The position numbers and the translations under genes are program-made. The notes below the pieces were generated by a model that was given only the letters and a program-made list of their open reading frames with translations, was not told the DNA's origin and did not search any database. From Dryocola boscaweniae (GTDB taxonomy: Bacteria; Pseudomonadota; Gammaproteobacteria; Enterobacterales; Enterobacteriaceae): DNA of 64,000 nt. Below, piece by piece: positions 33,998 through 43,848 of this stretch. Positions within the stretch are counted from its first letter, which is position 1; the number at the start of each line of letters is the position of its first letter. The stretch covers positions 186,001-250,000 of the forward strand of contig NZ_JALHAP010000080.1 of NCBI RefSeq assembly GCF_025215095.1, written 5' to 3'.

Positions 33998-35908
33998 GTG
34001 AGATTCCCAAATCTTCGTCTGGCCCAGCTTTTTGATATGCTCCAAAACGAGACGCTGCCTCAGGATGAGCTGGCGCGGCGTTTATCGGTTTCTACACGCA
34101 CCGTGCGCGCAGATATCACCGCGCTGAATGCTTTAATGGCCGGCTATGGCGCACAGTTTATTTTAAATCGCGGCGCGGGTTATCAGCTCAAAATTGATGA
34201 CGCGGATCGCTATCAGGAGCTTGTTCTCCAGCCGTCTCGCCAGTTGCGAATTCCGCGTACTTCGCCGGAGCGTGTGTATTATCTGGTGGTGCGTTTTCTG
34301 ACGTCCGCTTTTTCGCTCAAACTCGAAGATCTGGCCGAAGAGTGGTTTGTCAGCCGGGCGACGCTGCAAAGCGACATGGCGGAAGTGCGCGAGTGCTTTA
34401 ACCGTTATAACCTGACGATAGAAACCCGTCCGCGCCACGGCATGAAACTATTTGGCAGCGAAACGGCGGTGCGGGCATGTTTAACCGATTTGCTCTGGCA
34501 GCTCATGCAGGAAGACAGTGAAAACCCGTTGTTGACCGAAGAAGCGCTTAATGCGGGCGTACCGGAACAACTGGCGATGGATCTGCACGATTGTTTTACC
34601 CGCTGTCGAATTCGTCTGACGGATGAGGGCGAACAGTTTATCCGCCTGTATTGCGCCGTGGCGGTACGTCGTATCAGCGAAGGCTATCCTCTGGCAGAAT
34701 TTAACGCCGCCGACGTGGATGATGACGTACGCGAAGCCGCGCGCCAGATTACCGCGCTGCTTCAAAAGCTTGCAGGTAAACCGCTTTCCGAAGCGGAAGA
34801 ACAATGGCTGCAGGTGCATATCGCCGCACGTCAGGTTCAGGAAGTGGCCCCAAGCGCCATCAGCGCCGACGATGATGAAGCGCTGGTGAATTACATTCTG
34901 CGCTATATCAATACGCACTATAATTACAACCTGCTGACCGATACCCAGTTGCATGCCGACCTGCTCACGCACATCAAAACGATGATCACCCGCGTACGCT
35001 ACCAGATAAATATTCCCAACCCGCTGCTTTCCAACATCAAACAGCACTATCCGATGGCCTATGACATGACGCTGGCGGCGGTATCAAGCTGGGGGAAATA
35101 CACGCCCTATGTCATCAGCGAAAACGAAATCGGCTTCCTGGTGCTGCATATTGGCGTGGGGCTGGAAAGGCATTACAACATCGGCTATCAGCGCCATCCG
35201 CGAGCGTTACTGGTGTGTGATACTGGAAACTCCACGGTGCGGATGATTCAGGCGATGCTGCTGCGTAAGTACCCGCAAATCGAGGTGAAACGTATTATTT
35301 CTTTGCGTGACTACGAACAGCTCGAAAGCGTTGACGAGGACTTTGTTATTTCCACCGCGCGTATAAACGAGAAAGAAAAACCTGTCGTGACGATGGCGCC
35401 TTTTCCGACGGAATATCAGCTCGAACAGCTTGGAAAGCTGGTGCTGGTAGACAGAACCCGGCCTTATATGCTGGCGAAATACTTTGATGAAAGCCACTTC
35501 GTGGTGATTGATGAACCGATGAGTCAGCAGCAACTGTTCAGCACGCTGTGCGAGCAGCTTGAGCGTGAAGGCTATGTCGATGAGGACTTCTATCCGTCAG
35601 TTATGGAACGCGAGGCGATTGTCAGCACCATGCTCGGTGAAGGCATCGCGCTACCGCACTCGCTGGGATTGATGGCCAATAAAACCGTTGTTTACACCGT
35701 GCTGGCCCCGCAAGGAATAAGCTGGGGTGAGGAAACGGCGCACGTAATTTTCCTGCTGGCGATCAGTAAAAGCGAATATGAAGAAGCGATGGCAATTTAC
35801 GATTTATTCGTCACTTTCCTGCGCGAAAGAGCGATGCCAAGGCTCAGGGACAGTAAGGATTTCGAGGAGTTTAAAGCGGTGGCGATGGATTGCTTGAGCC
35901 GTTTTTAA
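33998..35908 (+). CDS. MtlR/BglG-type regulator: HTH, two PRDs, EIIB-like and EIIA-like domains
   Basis: This 636-residue transcription regulator starts at GTG 33998 behind AAAGGA. Domain order: HTH_11 (about 5-60, LPQDELARRLSVSTRTVRAD), a second helical Mga-like domain (about 85-150), PRD1 (about 180-280), PRD2 (about 295-395), a GatB-like EIIB domain with Cys in LLVCDTGNST (about 405-490), and a type 2 EIIA domain with the phospho-His in GIALPHSLG (about 500-636). Such proteins are DNA-binding activators switched by PTS phosphorylation. It probably controls the operon starting at 27205 via the palindrome at 27117. It lies 46 nt after the lactonase gene in the same direction. Confidence 0.88.
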   Translation: MRFPNLRLAQLFDMLQNETLPQDELARRLSVSTRTVRADITALNALMAGYGAQFILNRGAGYQLKIDDADRYQELVLQPSRQLRIPRTSPERVYYLVVRFLTSAFSLKLEDLAEEWFVSRATLQSDMAEVRECFNRYNLTIETRPRHGMKLFGSETAVRACLTDLLWQLMQEDSENPLLTEEALNAGVPEQLAMDLHDCFTRCRIRLTDEGEQFIRLYCAVAVRRISEGYPLAEFNAADVDDDVREAARQITALLQKLAGKPLSEAEEQWLQVHIAARQVQEVAPSAISADDDEALVNYILRYINTHYNYNLLTDTQLHADLLTHIKTMITRVRYQINIPNPLLSNIKQHYPMAYDMTLAAVSSWGKYTPYVISENEIGFLVLHIGVGLERHYNIGYQRHPRALLVCDTGNSTVRMIQAMLLRKYPQIEVKRIISLRDYEQLESVDEDFVISTARINEKEKPVVTMAPFPTEYQLEQLGKLVLVDRTRPYMLAKYFDESHFVVIDEPMSQQQLFSTLCEQLEREGYVDEDFYPSVMEREAIVSTMLGEGIALPHSLGLMANKTVVYTVLAPQGISWGEETAHVIFLLAISKSEYEEAMAIYDLFVTFLRERAMPRLRDSKDFEEFKAVAMDCLSRF

Positions 35909-35926
35909 CGCTTAACTACATTGAGA

Positions 35927-35949
35927 ATTGCCCCCGAATTGGGGGCAAT
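35927..35949. terminator. Terminator between the regulator gene and dolP
   Basis: A 9-bp stem ATTGCCCCC / GGGGGCAAT with a GAATT loop lies between convergent genes and may serve both strands. Confidence 0.7.
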
Positions 35950-35955
35950 AAAGGA

Positions 35956-36531
35956 TTACTTCAGAACGGTAAACGCAGTGGTCACGTGCTTCACACCGCT
36001 GACACGACTTGCGATATCCGCAGCCGCTTTGCCTTCTCTTTCAGTCAGCAGGCCCAGCAGGAATACTTCTCCGTTCTCGGTCGTCACCTTCACATTAGAA
36101 GATTTGACCTGATCGCTTGCCAGCAACTGCGAGCGAACTTTAGTGGTGATCCACGTATCCGTTGATGCTGTACCCAGACCTACAGGCGCGATGTTACGGA
36201 TTTCGTTATACACTTCGGTCGCGCCGTCTACGCCCAGCGCGATTTGTTTCGCACGTGAGGCCAGCTCGGTATTTTGCGTTTGTCCGGTAAGCAGAACTTT
36301 CCCTTGATAGGCGGTCACGTTAATACGTGCGTCTTTCTTAAGCTGTTCATCTTTGCCCAGCGCACTGTTAACACGCAGCTCCAGCGTACCGTCATCTACC
36401 TGGGTGCCTACGGTGCGCGGGTCCGTGGCGGTTTTCGTCGCGACGGCAGCAGTGCCGACAACCGCGGCAGCAACACAGCCTTGTAGCAGTATCGCGGTAA
36501 TAAGGACTGCAAGTGGCTTAAATGCCTTCAT
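35956..36531 (-). CDS. dolP: Division/outer-membrane-integrity lipoprotein DolP (YraP)
   Basis: DolP is an outer-membrane lipoprotein that keeps the envelope intact and localises to division sites, linking to NlpD-driven amidase control and BAM. The 191-residue precursor has the lipobox LLQGC and then two BON domains (about 45-110 and 120-190). Length and sequence match E. coli. It follows diaA with a 9-nt gap in the lpoA-yraN-diaA-dolP gene order. Confidence 0.95.
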   Translation of the reverse strand: MKAFKPLAVLITAILLQGCVAAAVVGTAAVATKTATDPRTVGTQVDDGTLELRVNSALGKDEQLKKDARINVTAYQGKVLLTGQTQNTELASRAKQIALGVDGATEVYNEIRNIAPVGLGTASTDTWITTKVRSQLLASDQVKSSNVKVTTENGEVFLLGLLTEREGKAAADIASRVSGVKHVTTAFTVLK

Positions 36532-36540
36532 CTGTACTCC

Positions 36541-37131
36541 TTAATCGTCCTGGTGAGGGAATAACGTGTTATCAATCAAATCACATAAGCAGTTGACCGT
36601 CAGCATGTGCATTTCCTGAATGCGCGCGCTGCGATGTGAAGGGATGCGGATTTCCACATCCTGCGGCCCTAACAGCCCGGCTAGTTCACCGCCGTCATAG
36701 CCCGTTAGCGCAACAATGGTCATATCGCGTGTGACTGCCGCTTCAACCGCTTTTACGATATCACGGCTGTTGCCACGGGTTGAGATGGCAAGCAGCACAT
36801 CTCCCGCATGACCTAACGCACGTACTTGTTTGGCATAGACTTCTTCGTGCAAACGGTCGTTTGCGATAGCGGTTAAGACCACATTATCGGCATTAAGTGC
36901 AATGGCCGGTAAGCTCGGACGCTCGGTTTCGAAGCGATTGATCATACTGGCAGCAAAATGCTGTGCATTGGCAGCAGATGTGCCGTTACCACAGCACAGT
37001 ATTTTGTTGCCGTTAAGCAGCGACTGAACCAGCGTCATAGCTGCACGGGAGATGGCATCTGGCAGAGCTTCCGCTGCGGCAATCTGGGTTTGAATACTTT
37101 CCGTGAAGCAGACTTTGATTCTTTCGAGCAC
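36541..37131 (-). CDS. diaA: DnaA initiator-associating protein DiaA
   Basis: DiaA binds DnaA and helps its ordered assembly at oriC. It is a 196-residue SIS-fold protein with [21 protein letters not shown], the phosphosugar-binding-like loop, and is nearly identical to the E. coli protein. It lies between yraN and dolP. Confidence 0.95.
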   Translation of the reverse strand: MLERIKVCFTESIQTQIAAAEALPDAISRAAMTLVQSLLNGNKILCCGNGTSAANAQHFAASMINRFETERPSLPAIALNADNVVLTAIANDRLHEEVYAKQVRALGHAGDVLLAISTRGNSRDIVKAVEAAVTRDMTIVALTGYDGGELAGLLGPQDVEIRIPSHRSARIQEMHMLTVNCLCDLIDNTLFPHQDD

Positions 37132-37150
37132 GTTGTTCTACCTGGTTACT

Positions 37151-37546
37151 TTAAACATCTGCGGTAAACGCGTTGGTTAACCACTCTATTTCATTGCCGG
37201 TGAAGGCTAACACATCGAAACGGCAATCCACAGTATCAAAACTTCCTGATGTGCGGGCAAGCCAATTCCGTGCGGCGCGCAACAGCTTTTGCTGTTTGCT
37301 CCGGGTGACGCTTGCCGCAGCGCCTCCAAAGCGAGGGTTGCTGCGGTAGCGCACTTCGACAAATACAATGACGTGATGATGTTTCATGATGAGATCGATT
37401 TCGCCGCCGCGCATGCGGATATTGGCGGCGATAAAGCGCAGTCCTTTGCGCTCAAGAAAGCGGCGCGCTTGCTGTTCATAGTACGCGCCTGCTTGTTGAC
37501 GATTCAGCCGGCCGGGATGATTTGACCCTGAGAGAATTTCAGCCAA
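37151..37546 (-). CDS. yraN: YraN family endonuclease-like protein
   Basis: This 131-residue protein of the UPF0102 family has the restriction-endonuclease-like signature GGEIDLIM ... [10 protein letters not shown] (E-D-ExK pattern). The role in cells is unclear. The start at 37546 makes it overlap the end of lpoA by 43 nt in another frame; in E. coli the two genes also overlap. A shorter start would lose the conserved N-terminal helix. Confidence 0.9.
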   Translation of the reverse strand: MAEILSGSNHPGRLNRQQAGAYYEQQARRFLERKGLRFIAANIRMRGGEIDLIMKHHHVIVFVEVRYRSNPRFGGAAASVTRSKQQKLLRAARNWLARTSGSFDTVDCRFDVLAFTGNEIEWLTNAFTADV

Positions 37547-39555
37547 TTTAACTTCCTGTTAATGACGCAGTCCTGGTTAGCAGAGAGCGTGCCCGTGTTG
37601 CCGTTCACCTGATAACCCGGCACCTGACGGATCTGGGAGAAATGATTTGCCAGCGACCATGCGTCAATGCCCATGGCATACAGACGCGCGAGCGAGTAGT
37701 CGTTGCGCACCGCGCTTAGCGCCTGTTGTTGGAGCGAAGAATTGCCGCCGGAAAGCATTGGGATCTCGCTGAACTGCAAGCCTTCCATCTCCAGACGGAA
37801 GTCCGGGCCGTTCACGCCTTGTGAACTACGGGAACTGGCATAGAGCTGCACGTTGCTACGGCTGCCGGTGCGCATGGCGATCATCGGTTTAATAAGCGCG
37901 ACTTCGTCCGGCGTGGCTACAATATAGGCCGCATCCACGCCTTCGCTGGAGCCTGCGGTGATTTGTGCATCGGTTGGCGGCGCAGGGATTGTCAGACCGC
38001 CGATGGTCACGGCTTCTTGTTGCGGCGCGGATGAGGTTACAGGCGTTCCGGTCAAGGCGATACCGGAGCCGCTATTAATGCCCTGTTTCAGCTCGCCCAC
38101 GGAACCAAATTTCTGTTGCAGCACAATACCGCCGCCTAATTTCTGCCACTCGGCGCTAAAGGCGCTTGTTACGCGATCGCCCAGAGCGCTGCGCGGAACC
38201 AGTAGCAGCGGGGCACGATGGCCTTCCTGCCAGATATGGTTTGCCGCATCACGGGCTTCGTCTTCCGGAGAGAGTGCGAAGTAGCAGATGTTCGGCCGGT
38301 TTTGCACATTTTCTGGCTGGTTCAGCGCCAGGATATTGAGCGAAGTGGTGCTATTTGCGAGCCGATCAACATTGTTTTTAAGCAACGGGCCCACGACAAG
38401 CGTAGCGCCATCTTGCTGTGCCTGAGCGAGGAGCTGATCCAGCGGCTGCGAACTGGTGTCGTAGATTTTCACTTCGGCAGAAGGATTAGCGGGAGCCGAC
38501 GCAGCGCTTTGTACCGCTGGTTGAGCTGGCTGCGGAGCGGATTGTGTCGCCGCCTGCTCATTAGTCAGGTCGCTGACAGAAGCATCTGACGGGATGGCCA
38601 CAGCATTGGCATCCGTTGTTGTTTGCTCTGCCGCTGGCTGCGCGCTGGTATCCGGCATTTGTGCAGAGGGGCTAACCGCTGCGACAGGTGCGGAACCGTT
38701 ATTCTTAGCCGCTTCAAAACCCTGCTGGATGGCGCGGCCAAAAACGGCAGCCTGGCCGTTCAACGGCAGCAACAGCGCAATCTTGCCGACGGAAGCCTGC
38801 TGGTAATTTTGCATGTTGCTTAATTGAGTCGGCAGCGTTTTTGCGCCTGGGTTTTGCGGATAACGTGTTTGCCAGTCTTTGATGCCAGCCTTCAGCATGT
38901 TCGGATCGTTGCGATTGTCATTCCAGACGCGTTGCAGGTCCAGCCATCCTTGCAGGGTGTTTTCATCTGCATTGATGACCATGGTATTCATTTGCTCAGG
39001 CGTTAGCTGAGTCAGGGCCTGCCAGGTGCCATCGATATTTTTTTGATGCGTGGTACCCTTGAGCATTGGCTCTTGAGCAATATAGGCGCGCAGTAGCGCC
39101 AGAGAGGGGCGATTCTGGCTGGCATCAATCACCGCCTGATAATAACGGGCCTGCTGCTTTTTGTTGAAGGCGGAAGGATCAAGACCGGTCAATAGCGCAT
39201 TTGCGCCAGCATAATCTTTCAGCGCGACTTTAATTTCTGGCGCCAGCAGCGTCTTCTCAAGGCGCCGATCGTTATTCATCTCTTGCGGCAGTTGGTTATA
39301 AAGTTCTACCGCCTGTTGAGTTTTACCTTCGCCAAGCAGCGCATGAATGGCGAGTAATTGCCAGGCGGTCTTGCTATCATCTGCGCTTTGCTGCATCTGT
39401 TGCAGGTAGTACGCGGAATCCGCAGTCACTTCGCCCTGAATGTGAGCGGCGGACCGGTCTGGCGCTTTTGTGGTACAACCCGCAAAAACCAGGGCTGCAA
39501 GCACGACAGGCAGACAACGCCCGGCTTTAGAACGAATAAATTTAGAGGGTAGCAT
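37504..39555 (-). CDS. lpoA: Penicillin-binding protein 1A activator LpoA
   Basis: LpoA is an outer-membrane lipoprotein that reaches through the periplasm to stimulate PBP1A. The 683-residue precursor has lipobox LVFAGC, an N-terminal TPR-like helical domain, a low-complexity linker rich in Ala, Pro, Gln and Ser (about 290-360), and a C-terminal periplasmic-binding-protein-like domain. It is divergent from rsmI. The linker differs in length from E. coli, as is usual. Confidence 0.95.
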   Translation of the reverse strand: MLPSKFIRSKAGRCLPVVLAALVFAGCTTKAPDRSAAHIQGEVTADSAYYLQQMQQSADDSKTAWQLLAIHALLGEGKTQQAVELYNQLPQEMNNDRRLEKTLLAPEIKVALKDYAGANALLTGLDPSAFNKKQQARYYQAVIDASQNRPSLALLRAYIAQEPMLKGTTHQKNIDGTWQALTQLTPEQMNTMVINADENTLQGWLDLQRVWNDNRNDPNMLKAGIKDWQTRYPQNPGAKTLPTQLSNMQNYQQASVGKIALLLPLNGQAAVFGRAIQQGFEAAKNNGSAPVAAVSPSAQMPDTSAQPAAEQTTTDANAVAIPSDASVSDLTNEQAATQSAPQPAQPAVQSAASAPANPSAEVKIYDTSSQPLDQLLAQAQQDGATLVVGPLLKNNVDRLANSTTSLNILALNQPENVQNRPNICYFALSPEDEARDAANHIWQEGHRAPLLLVPRSALGDRVTSAFSAEWQKLGGGIVLQQKFGSVGELKQGINSGSGIALTGTPVTSSAPQQEAVTIGGLTIPAPPTDAQITAGSSEGVDAAYIVATPDEVALIKPMIAMRTGSRSNVQLYASSRSSQGVNGPDFRLEMEGLQFSEIPMLSGGNSSLQQQALSAVRNDYSLARLYAMGIDAWSLANHFSQIRQVPGYQVNGNTGTLSANQDCVINRKLNWLKFSQGQIIPAG

Positions 39556-39617
39556 TCTTTATCCAGTGAATTTTTCTTCTCAGTGTTCAATATTAAATCG
39601 GCAATACGGATGAAACA

Positions 39618-40496
39618 ATGAAACAACTCGAAACGGCGGCGATTTCTGCCAGCACGCTCTACATCGTTCCGACCCCCATCGGTAACCTCGGCGATATCAC
39701 ACAGCGGGCGTTATCCGTGTTGCAAAGCGTTGACCTGATTGCTGCCGAAGATACTCGTCATACCGGCTTATTGCTGCAGCATTTTGCCATTAATGCGCGA
39801 TTGTTCGCATTGCACGATCATAATGAACAACAAAAATCAGAATCGTTACTGGCAAAGCTTCAGGAAGGGCAAAGTATCGCGCTGGTTTCAGATGCCGGTA
39901 CGCCGTTGATTAACGATCCTGGCTATCATCTGGTGCGAACCTGCCGTGAAGCCGGGATCCGCGTGGTGCCGCTACCTGGCCCGTGCGCCGCTATTGCGGC
40001 GTTAAGCGCCGCCGGGCTGCCCTCGGATCGCTTCTGTTACGAAGGTTTTCTACCGGCCAAATCCAAAGGTCGACGCGATGCGCTAAAAGCTATTGAGCAA
40101 GAGCCGCGCACGCTGATTTTCTATGAATCTACCCATCGTTTACTCGACAGCCTGGATGATATTTGCGCAGTGCTTGGCGAATCTCGCTATGTGGTACTGG
40201 CCCGCGAACTGACCAAAACCTGGGAATCTATTCACGGCGCGCCAATTGGCGAGCTTGCGGCATGGGTGAAAGAAGATGAAAACCGTCGCAAAGGCGAGAT
40301 GGTGCTAATTGTCGAAGGTTTTAAAGCCCAAAGCGAGGATGCGTTGCCGGCCGATGCGTTGCGAACTCTCGCCCTGTTGCAGGCAGAACTGCCGTTGAAA
40401 AAAGCCGCAGCACTTGCTGCAGAAATTCACGGCGTGAAGAAAAATGCGCTTTATAAATATGCTTTAGAGCAGCAGGAACCAAGAAAGCTGACCTGA
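39618..40496 (+). CDS. rsmI: 16S rRNA (cytidine1402-2'-O)-methyltransferase RsmI
   Basis: RsmI methylates the 2'-hydroxyl of C1402 in the decoding centre of 16S rRNA, with S-adenosylmethionine. The 292-residue tetrapyrrole-methylase-fold protein shows [23 protein letters not shown] and [12 protein letters not shown], the family motifs. It is divergent from lpoA with a 62-nt shared promoter gap. An ATG at 39610 is in another frame. Confidence 0.96.
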   Translation: MKQLETAAISASTLYIVPTPIGNLGDITQRALSVLQSVDLIAAEDTRHTGLLLQHFAINARLFALHDHNEQQKSESLLAKLQEGQSIALVSDAGTPLINDPGYHLVRTCREAGIRVVPLPGPCAAIAALSAAGLPSDRFCYEGFLPAKSKGRRDALKAIEQEPRTLIFYESTHRLLDSLDDICAVLGESRYVVLARELTKTWESIHGAPIGELAAWVKEDENRRKGEMVLIVEGFKAQSEDALPADALRTLALLQAELPLKKAAALAAEIHGVKKNALYKYALEQQEPRKLT

Positions 40497-40634
40497 TAGT
40501 TCAGGCTCAGCCAGAGATCATTTTGTCTTTACACTGCGATGTATAATCTTAAACACGGCGCTACTGGGAAAATAGCGATCTTTTCCCTGGCGCTTAGCCA
40601 CAGTATGTTTTTTATTGTTTCCAGGATCGATTGC

Positions 40635-40991
40635 TTAAGGAAATAAACCAGGCAGGTTTTTTTCAAGCCCGAAAGGGCACTTTTTTAAGCGGCATTTGCC
40701 GTTAAAATTACACTGGGTTGGCTTTATTTCGGCGTTCCCGGGACATTCGGACTGTGCAAGCATGGTGCGCCAGAGCGAGGCATTAAACGGGATAACGTTG
40801 CACATCGTCAGGTAACTTATCTGACCATTAATAAAAACACCTAAATCACTGGTGATAATTTCATCGCCTGGCATCATAAAATCTGATGATTTATACCAGA
40901 TAATAAGTTTTAATTCCCGATAGGAAATAATACAAGAGAAAGCCGTTCCTGTGCTCGGGCTTATCAATGAATCAATTACAGTCCATTTCAT
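40635..40991 (-). CDS. Small protein of unknown function with a cysteine-rich tail
   Basis: I do not recognise this protein. The frame opens at 41087, but the best start is ATG 40991 (MKWTVIDSLIS), which follows a good GGAGAAG ribosome binding site, giving 118 residues. The C-terminal part has four cysteines in SECPGNAEIKPTQCNFNGKC plus another in KKCPF, a possible metal-binding knuckle or disulfide cluster. No signal peptide is visible. The surrounding DNA is AT-rich compared with the neighbours, suggesting horizontal origin. Confidence 0.55.
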   Translation of the reverse strand: MKWTVIDSLISPSTGTAFSCIISYRELKLIIWYKSSDFMMPGDEIITSDLGVFINGQISYLTMCNVIPFNASLWRTMLAQSECPGNAEIKPTQCNFNGKCRLKKCPFGLEKNLPGLFP

Positions 40992-41421
40992 ATACTTCTC
41001 CAGGATAAAACAATAGCAGTTGTTTAAAACAAGCGATTCCGCGGAATATAGTATTCCGTATTTAATAGATAAAATTTTGACAGGCATTTTAACCTTATAA
41101 TATATATTGATATTTTATGGGCGCGATCCTTTACTCTAAAAGATAGTAATATATAGAGTAGACCATGCTAGGTTATAAGCCATTGAAAAAGATCATTTTT
41201 TGCAATATATTTAATAATATTCTTAATTTTCAAAAAGATATTTATGAATCCTGTTTTTAAAAAGTTAGAAAAATAAACAAAACTTGTTTGAGCCGCGCTT
41301 GCAGGTGGGGCTCAGGGGTAATTTTTAAGTTGCGGTTTCCCAAAAAGCTTCTAGTTATTAGCGAATGCTTTTATAACCAGCATTTGCATATAATGAATAA
41401 TATCAATCCATGAGAGTTATT
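40992..41421. other. AT-rich gap between two small accessory genes
   Basis: No convincing gene is seen. The stretch is distinctly AT-rich. It holds an inverted repeat TACTCTA (41132-41138) / TAGAGTA (41154-41160) and a weak TGAGCC/GGCTCA stem near 41289-41314. Promoters of the flanking divergent genes must lie here; AT-rich tracts like this are typical H-NS targets. Confidence 0.5.
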
Positions 41422-41676
41422 ATGTTGATGAATACTGTCAGAAATGATCAACAGGAAGAGAAAGCTATTCTGGCAGCGGATTTTTCCGCCGCAGATGCCA
41501 CCTGGCAGTTGGGCAATGTGGTACTTGAGATAGTGACGTCGGGAAAACCTCCCTCGAATAAAGAAGTGATTGCGGCCCTGGTTAAGCGCCTTGAGTTCGA
41601 GGACGATGTCCTGACCCTGGATACCTATCGGCAGCTTCTTGAGTACGTTGTTTATCAGACGGCTGGAGAGAGTTGA
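41422..41676 (+). CDS. AriR/YmgB/YcgZ family small regulatory protein
   Basis: This small helical protein resembles the YmgB/AriR connector family of E. coli, small proteins linked to biofilm and acid responses. The conserved part runs from LGNVVLEIVTSGKPPSNKEVI to LEYVVYQTAGES, which aligns with the AriR C-terminal helices. I start it at ATG 41422 (84 residues), 5 nt after GAGAG; ATG 41410 and 41428 are alternatives. E. coli AriR genes sit in a ycgZ-ymgA-ariR cluster; this one stands alone. A terminator follows. Confidence 0.65.
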   Translation: MLMNTVRNDQQEEKAILAADFSAADATWQLGNVVLEIVTSGKPPSNKEVIAALVKRLEFEDDVLTLDTYRQLLEYVVYQTAGES

Positions 41677-41707
41677 TTAAGGTAAGAAGAAAGGGAGATT
41701 TCTGTCC

Positions 41708-41741
41708 GGCGGGAAATATCGCTACCCGCCAGACGTTTTTT
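41708..41741 (+). terminator. Terminator after the AriR-like gene
   Basis: Stem GGCGGG / CCCGCC followed by ACGTTTTTT. It lies between convergent genes, just before the end of garD. Confidence 0.7.
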
Positions 41742-41748
41742 AAAGGGA

Positions 41749-43320
41749 TCAGGTTACCGGCGCAGGGTTAAATACCGCCAGCGCGTTGTGCAAACCCCAT
41801 TGATCTGAAAATGTTTTTTTGCGGCCGCTCGCAACATCAAGAATAAATCTGAACAGTTCCCAGCCCACATCTTCAATCGTGGCTTCGCCGGTGGCGATAG
41901 TGCCTGCGTTAATATCCATTAGGTCATACCAACGGTCCGCCAACGCGGTACGGGTTGCCATTTTAATAACCGGGACTGCCAACAGGCCGTATGGCGTGCC
42001 GCGCCCCGTGGTGAATACCTGCAAAGTAATGCCTGACGCTACCTGCTGCGTACCACATACAAAATCGCTCGCTGGAGTAGCCGCGTAGATAAGGCCGCGT
42101 TTGGTGGGACGCTGGCCTGGCGAAAGCACTTCTACAATCGCGCTCTGACCTGATTTTGCGATAGAGCCAAGGGCTTTTTCTACCACATTTGCCAGACCGC
42201 CTTTTTTATTCCCCGGCGAGGGATTGGCGCTGCGGTCGGTTTTACCCATGTCCAGGTAGTTGTCGTACCATTCCATTTCTTCAAGCAGGCGTTTGCCCAC
42301 TTCTTTATTGATGGCTCGCGGGGTTAACAAATGTATCGCATCGCGGACTTCGGTGACTTCAGAGAACATCACCGTTGCGCCGCAGCGCACCAGTAGATCG
42401 GAGGCATAACCCACGGCCGGATTAGCGGTTACGCCTGAGAAAGCATCGCTGCCGCCGCACTGCATACCGACTACCAGCTCCGAGGCCGGACAGGTTTCGC
42501 GCTGGCGCTGATTAAGTTTTTGCAGGTGATGTTCCGCAACGGTAAGAATATCGTCCACCATGGATTTGAAGCCGATGTGATGTTCATCCTGCAGACGTAC
42601 TATGCTGGCATCGCCAACGGATATAGCCTGCACTTCTTCAGTACCTTCGAGCAGCCGCTCCGGCTGGAGTTTTTCACAGCCGAGGCCAATTACCATAATT
42701 TCGCCGCCGAAATTCGGGTTCAGAGCAATGTTATGGATGGTGCGAATAGGGATTGTTGCGGCCGGGGCATTGATCGCCACTCCGCAGCCGTAAAGATGGT
42801 TCAGCCCGACCACGCCATCCACGTTCGGGTAGCGAGGCAGTAAATCACGTTCAATAATTTTAATAACGTAATCCACAACGCCTGCGACGCAGTGCACGCT
42901 GGTAGTGATGCCGAGCAGATTTTTGGTTCCAACGCTGCCATCCGCGTTGCGGTAACCTTCAAAAGTGTATCCTTCAAGCTTTGGCAACGGCTCAGGTACT
43001 TTTGTGGCCAATGGCAGCGTATGTAGCGGCGGCGCTTCAGGCAGCGCTACCAGTGATTCATCGATCCAACTGCCTTGCGGGATGTCACGCACCGCATAAC
43101 CAATTACTTCGCCATAACGAATAATTTCTCCATGCGCGGGAATGTCCGTCAGCGCGACTTTATGCCCCTGCGGGATATGTTCAATTAATGTCAGGCCATC
43201 CGTAAACTGCGTACCTGCCTTCAGACCGTTGTCGTTAACAATAATAGCGACGTTGTCGGTTTCATGAACTTTAATATAAAAGGCCGTCGGCGATTGTTGT
43301 CTAATTTCGATGTCTGACAT
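41749..43320 (-). CDS. garD: Galactarate dehydratase GarD
   Basis: GarD dehydrates galactarate to 5-keto-4-deoxy-D-glucarate, the first step of galactarate catabolism. The 523-residue protein belongs to the UxaA/altronate dehydratase family, has an N-terminal SAF domain and the same length as in E. coli. It is divergent from garL across a 528-nt region that contains a CRP site, a palindrome and the remains of garP. Confidence 0.96.
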   Translation of the reverse strand: MSDIEIRQQSPTAFYIKVHETDNVAIIVNDNGLKAGTQFTDGLTLIEHIPQGHKVALTDIPAHGEIIRYGEVIGYAVRDIPQGSWIDESLVALPEAPPLHTLPLATKVPEPLPKLEGYTFEGYRNADGSVGTKNLLGITTSVHCVAGVVDYVIKIIERDLLPRYPNVDGVVGLNHLYGCGVAINAPAATIPIRTIHNIALNPNFGGEIMVIGLGCEKLQPERLLEGTEEVQAISVGDASIVRLQDEHHIGFKSMVDDILTVAEHHLQKLNQRQRETCPASELVVGMQCGGSDAFSGVTANPAVGYASDLLVRCGATVMFSEVTEVRDAIHLLTPRAINKEVGKRLLEEMEWYDNYLDMGKTDRSANPSPGNKKGGLANVVEKALGSIAKSGQSAIVEVLSPGQRPTKRGLIYAATPASDFVCGTQQVASGITLQVFTTGRGTPYGLLAVPVIKMATRTALADRWYDLMDINAGTIATGEATIEDVGWELFRFILDVASGRKKTFSDQWGLHNALAVFNPAPVT

Positions 43321-43391
43321 TGTTCACGCTTCTCCAGATATAAAGTTATTTATAAGGTAGCGACATTAATTGCATATTCATGGCCCACTTA

Positions 43392-43410
43392 CTGACATAA
43401 ATAATGTCAG
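43392..43410. promoter_or_regulatory. Palindromic operator candidate between garD and garL
   Basis: CTGACAT-AAATA-ATGTCAG is a perfect 7-bp inverted repeat with a 5-nt centre, 72 nt upstream of the garD start. The CdaR (SdaR) regulator controls gar genes in E. coli; assigning this site to it is inference. Confidence 0.45.
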
Positions 43411-43427
43411 GTCGATAAATATCAGGA

Positions 43428-43443
43428 TGTGATGCAGTTCACC
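43428..43443. promoter_or_regulatory. CRP site between garD and garL
   Basis: TGTGA-TGCAGT-TCACC matches the CRP consensus at 9 of 10 positions, about 110 nt upstream of garD and 405 nt upstream of garL. It would put galactarate genes under glucose repression. Confidence 0.6.
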
Positions 43444-43659
43444 TAATGTGTTCACGTCAGCTCCGTAGAGGGCAGCAATATAAAAATATGTGCAATATGC
43501 CCCACCGATATGTACGGATGCTCAATATAATCATCTCCAAACGGCAATCTATTGTGCAGTTGCCTGATGCCTGGGTTTCCTGCGCTGGCTATACTGGTTG
43601 CATGTCATAAGCACCAGTTTAATTAGCATTAGCGAGATATTCAGAATAGATTGTGCAGC

Positions 43660-43823
43660 ACTGGAAACGGGAAGATTATCAAAGAAAATTTTAATATTAT
43701 TGATTATCTATATTGTGATAATGATTTGTCGTGCCACGTTTTCTATTGCCGTAGCGTATTGCGCTGATAATTATTTTCCTGTTTAGCTCAGATGATATTA
43801 ACCGTTTGGAATGACAGAAATAA
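43660..43823 (+). pseudogene. garP: Deletion remnant of the galactarate transporter gene garP
   Basis: Two short pieces of garP survive next to each other. In one frame (43681-43752) the sequence reads KKILILLIIYIVIMIC then RATFSIA, matching the start of E. coli GarP (YLILLIIFIV ... RATLSIA). In another frame (43755-43823) it reads [17 protein letters not shown], stop, QK, stop, matching the GarP C-terminus (ALMAMVCYLFVVGDIKRMELQK) with a nonsense codon at the L position. About 390 codons of the middle are missing and the join is out of frame. The last stop lies 25 nt before garL, a spacing as expected for an intact garP-garL junction. Confidence 0.75.
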
Positions 43824-43848
43824 GCCACTAAACTTTAAGGTAAAGCTT

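Noticed and set aside
41132..41160. Inverted repeat TACTCTA / TAGAGTA as an operator
   Set aside because: Short arms in very AT-rich DNA; chance symmetry is likely. Mentioned only in the gap description.
43598..43786. Open frame for a 62-residue hydrophobic protein
   Set aside because: It starts with TTG without a ribosome binding site, and its end matches the GarP N-terminus; it is better read as part of the garP remnant.
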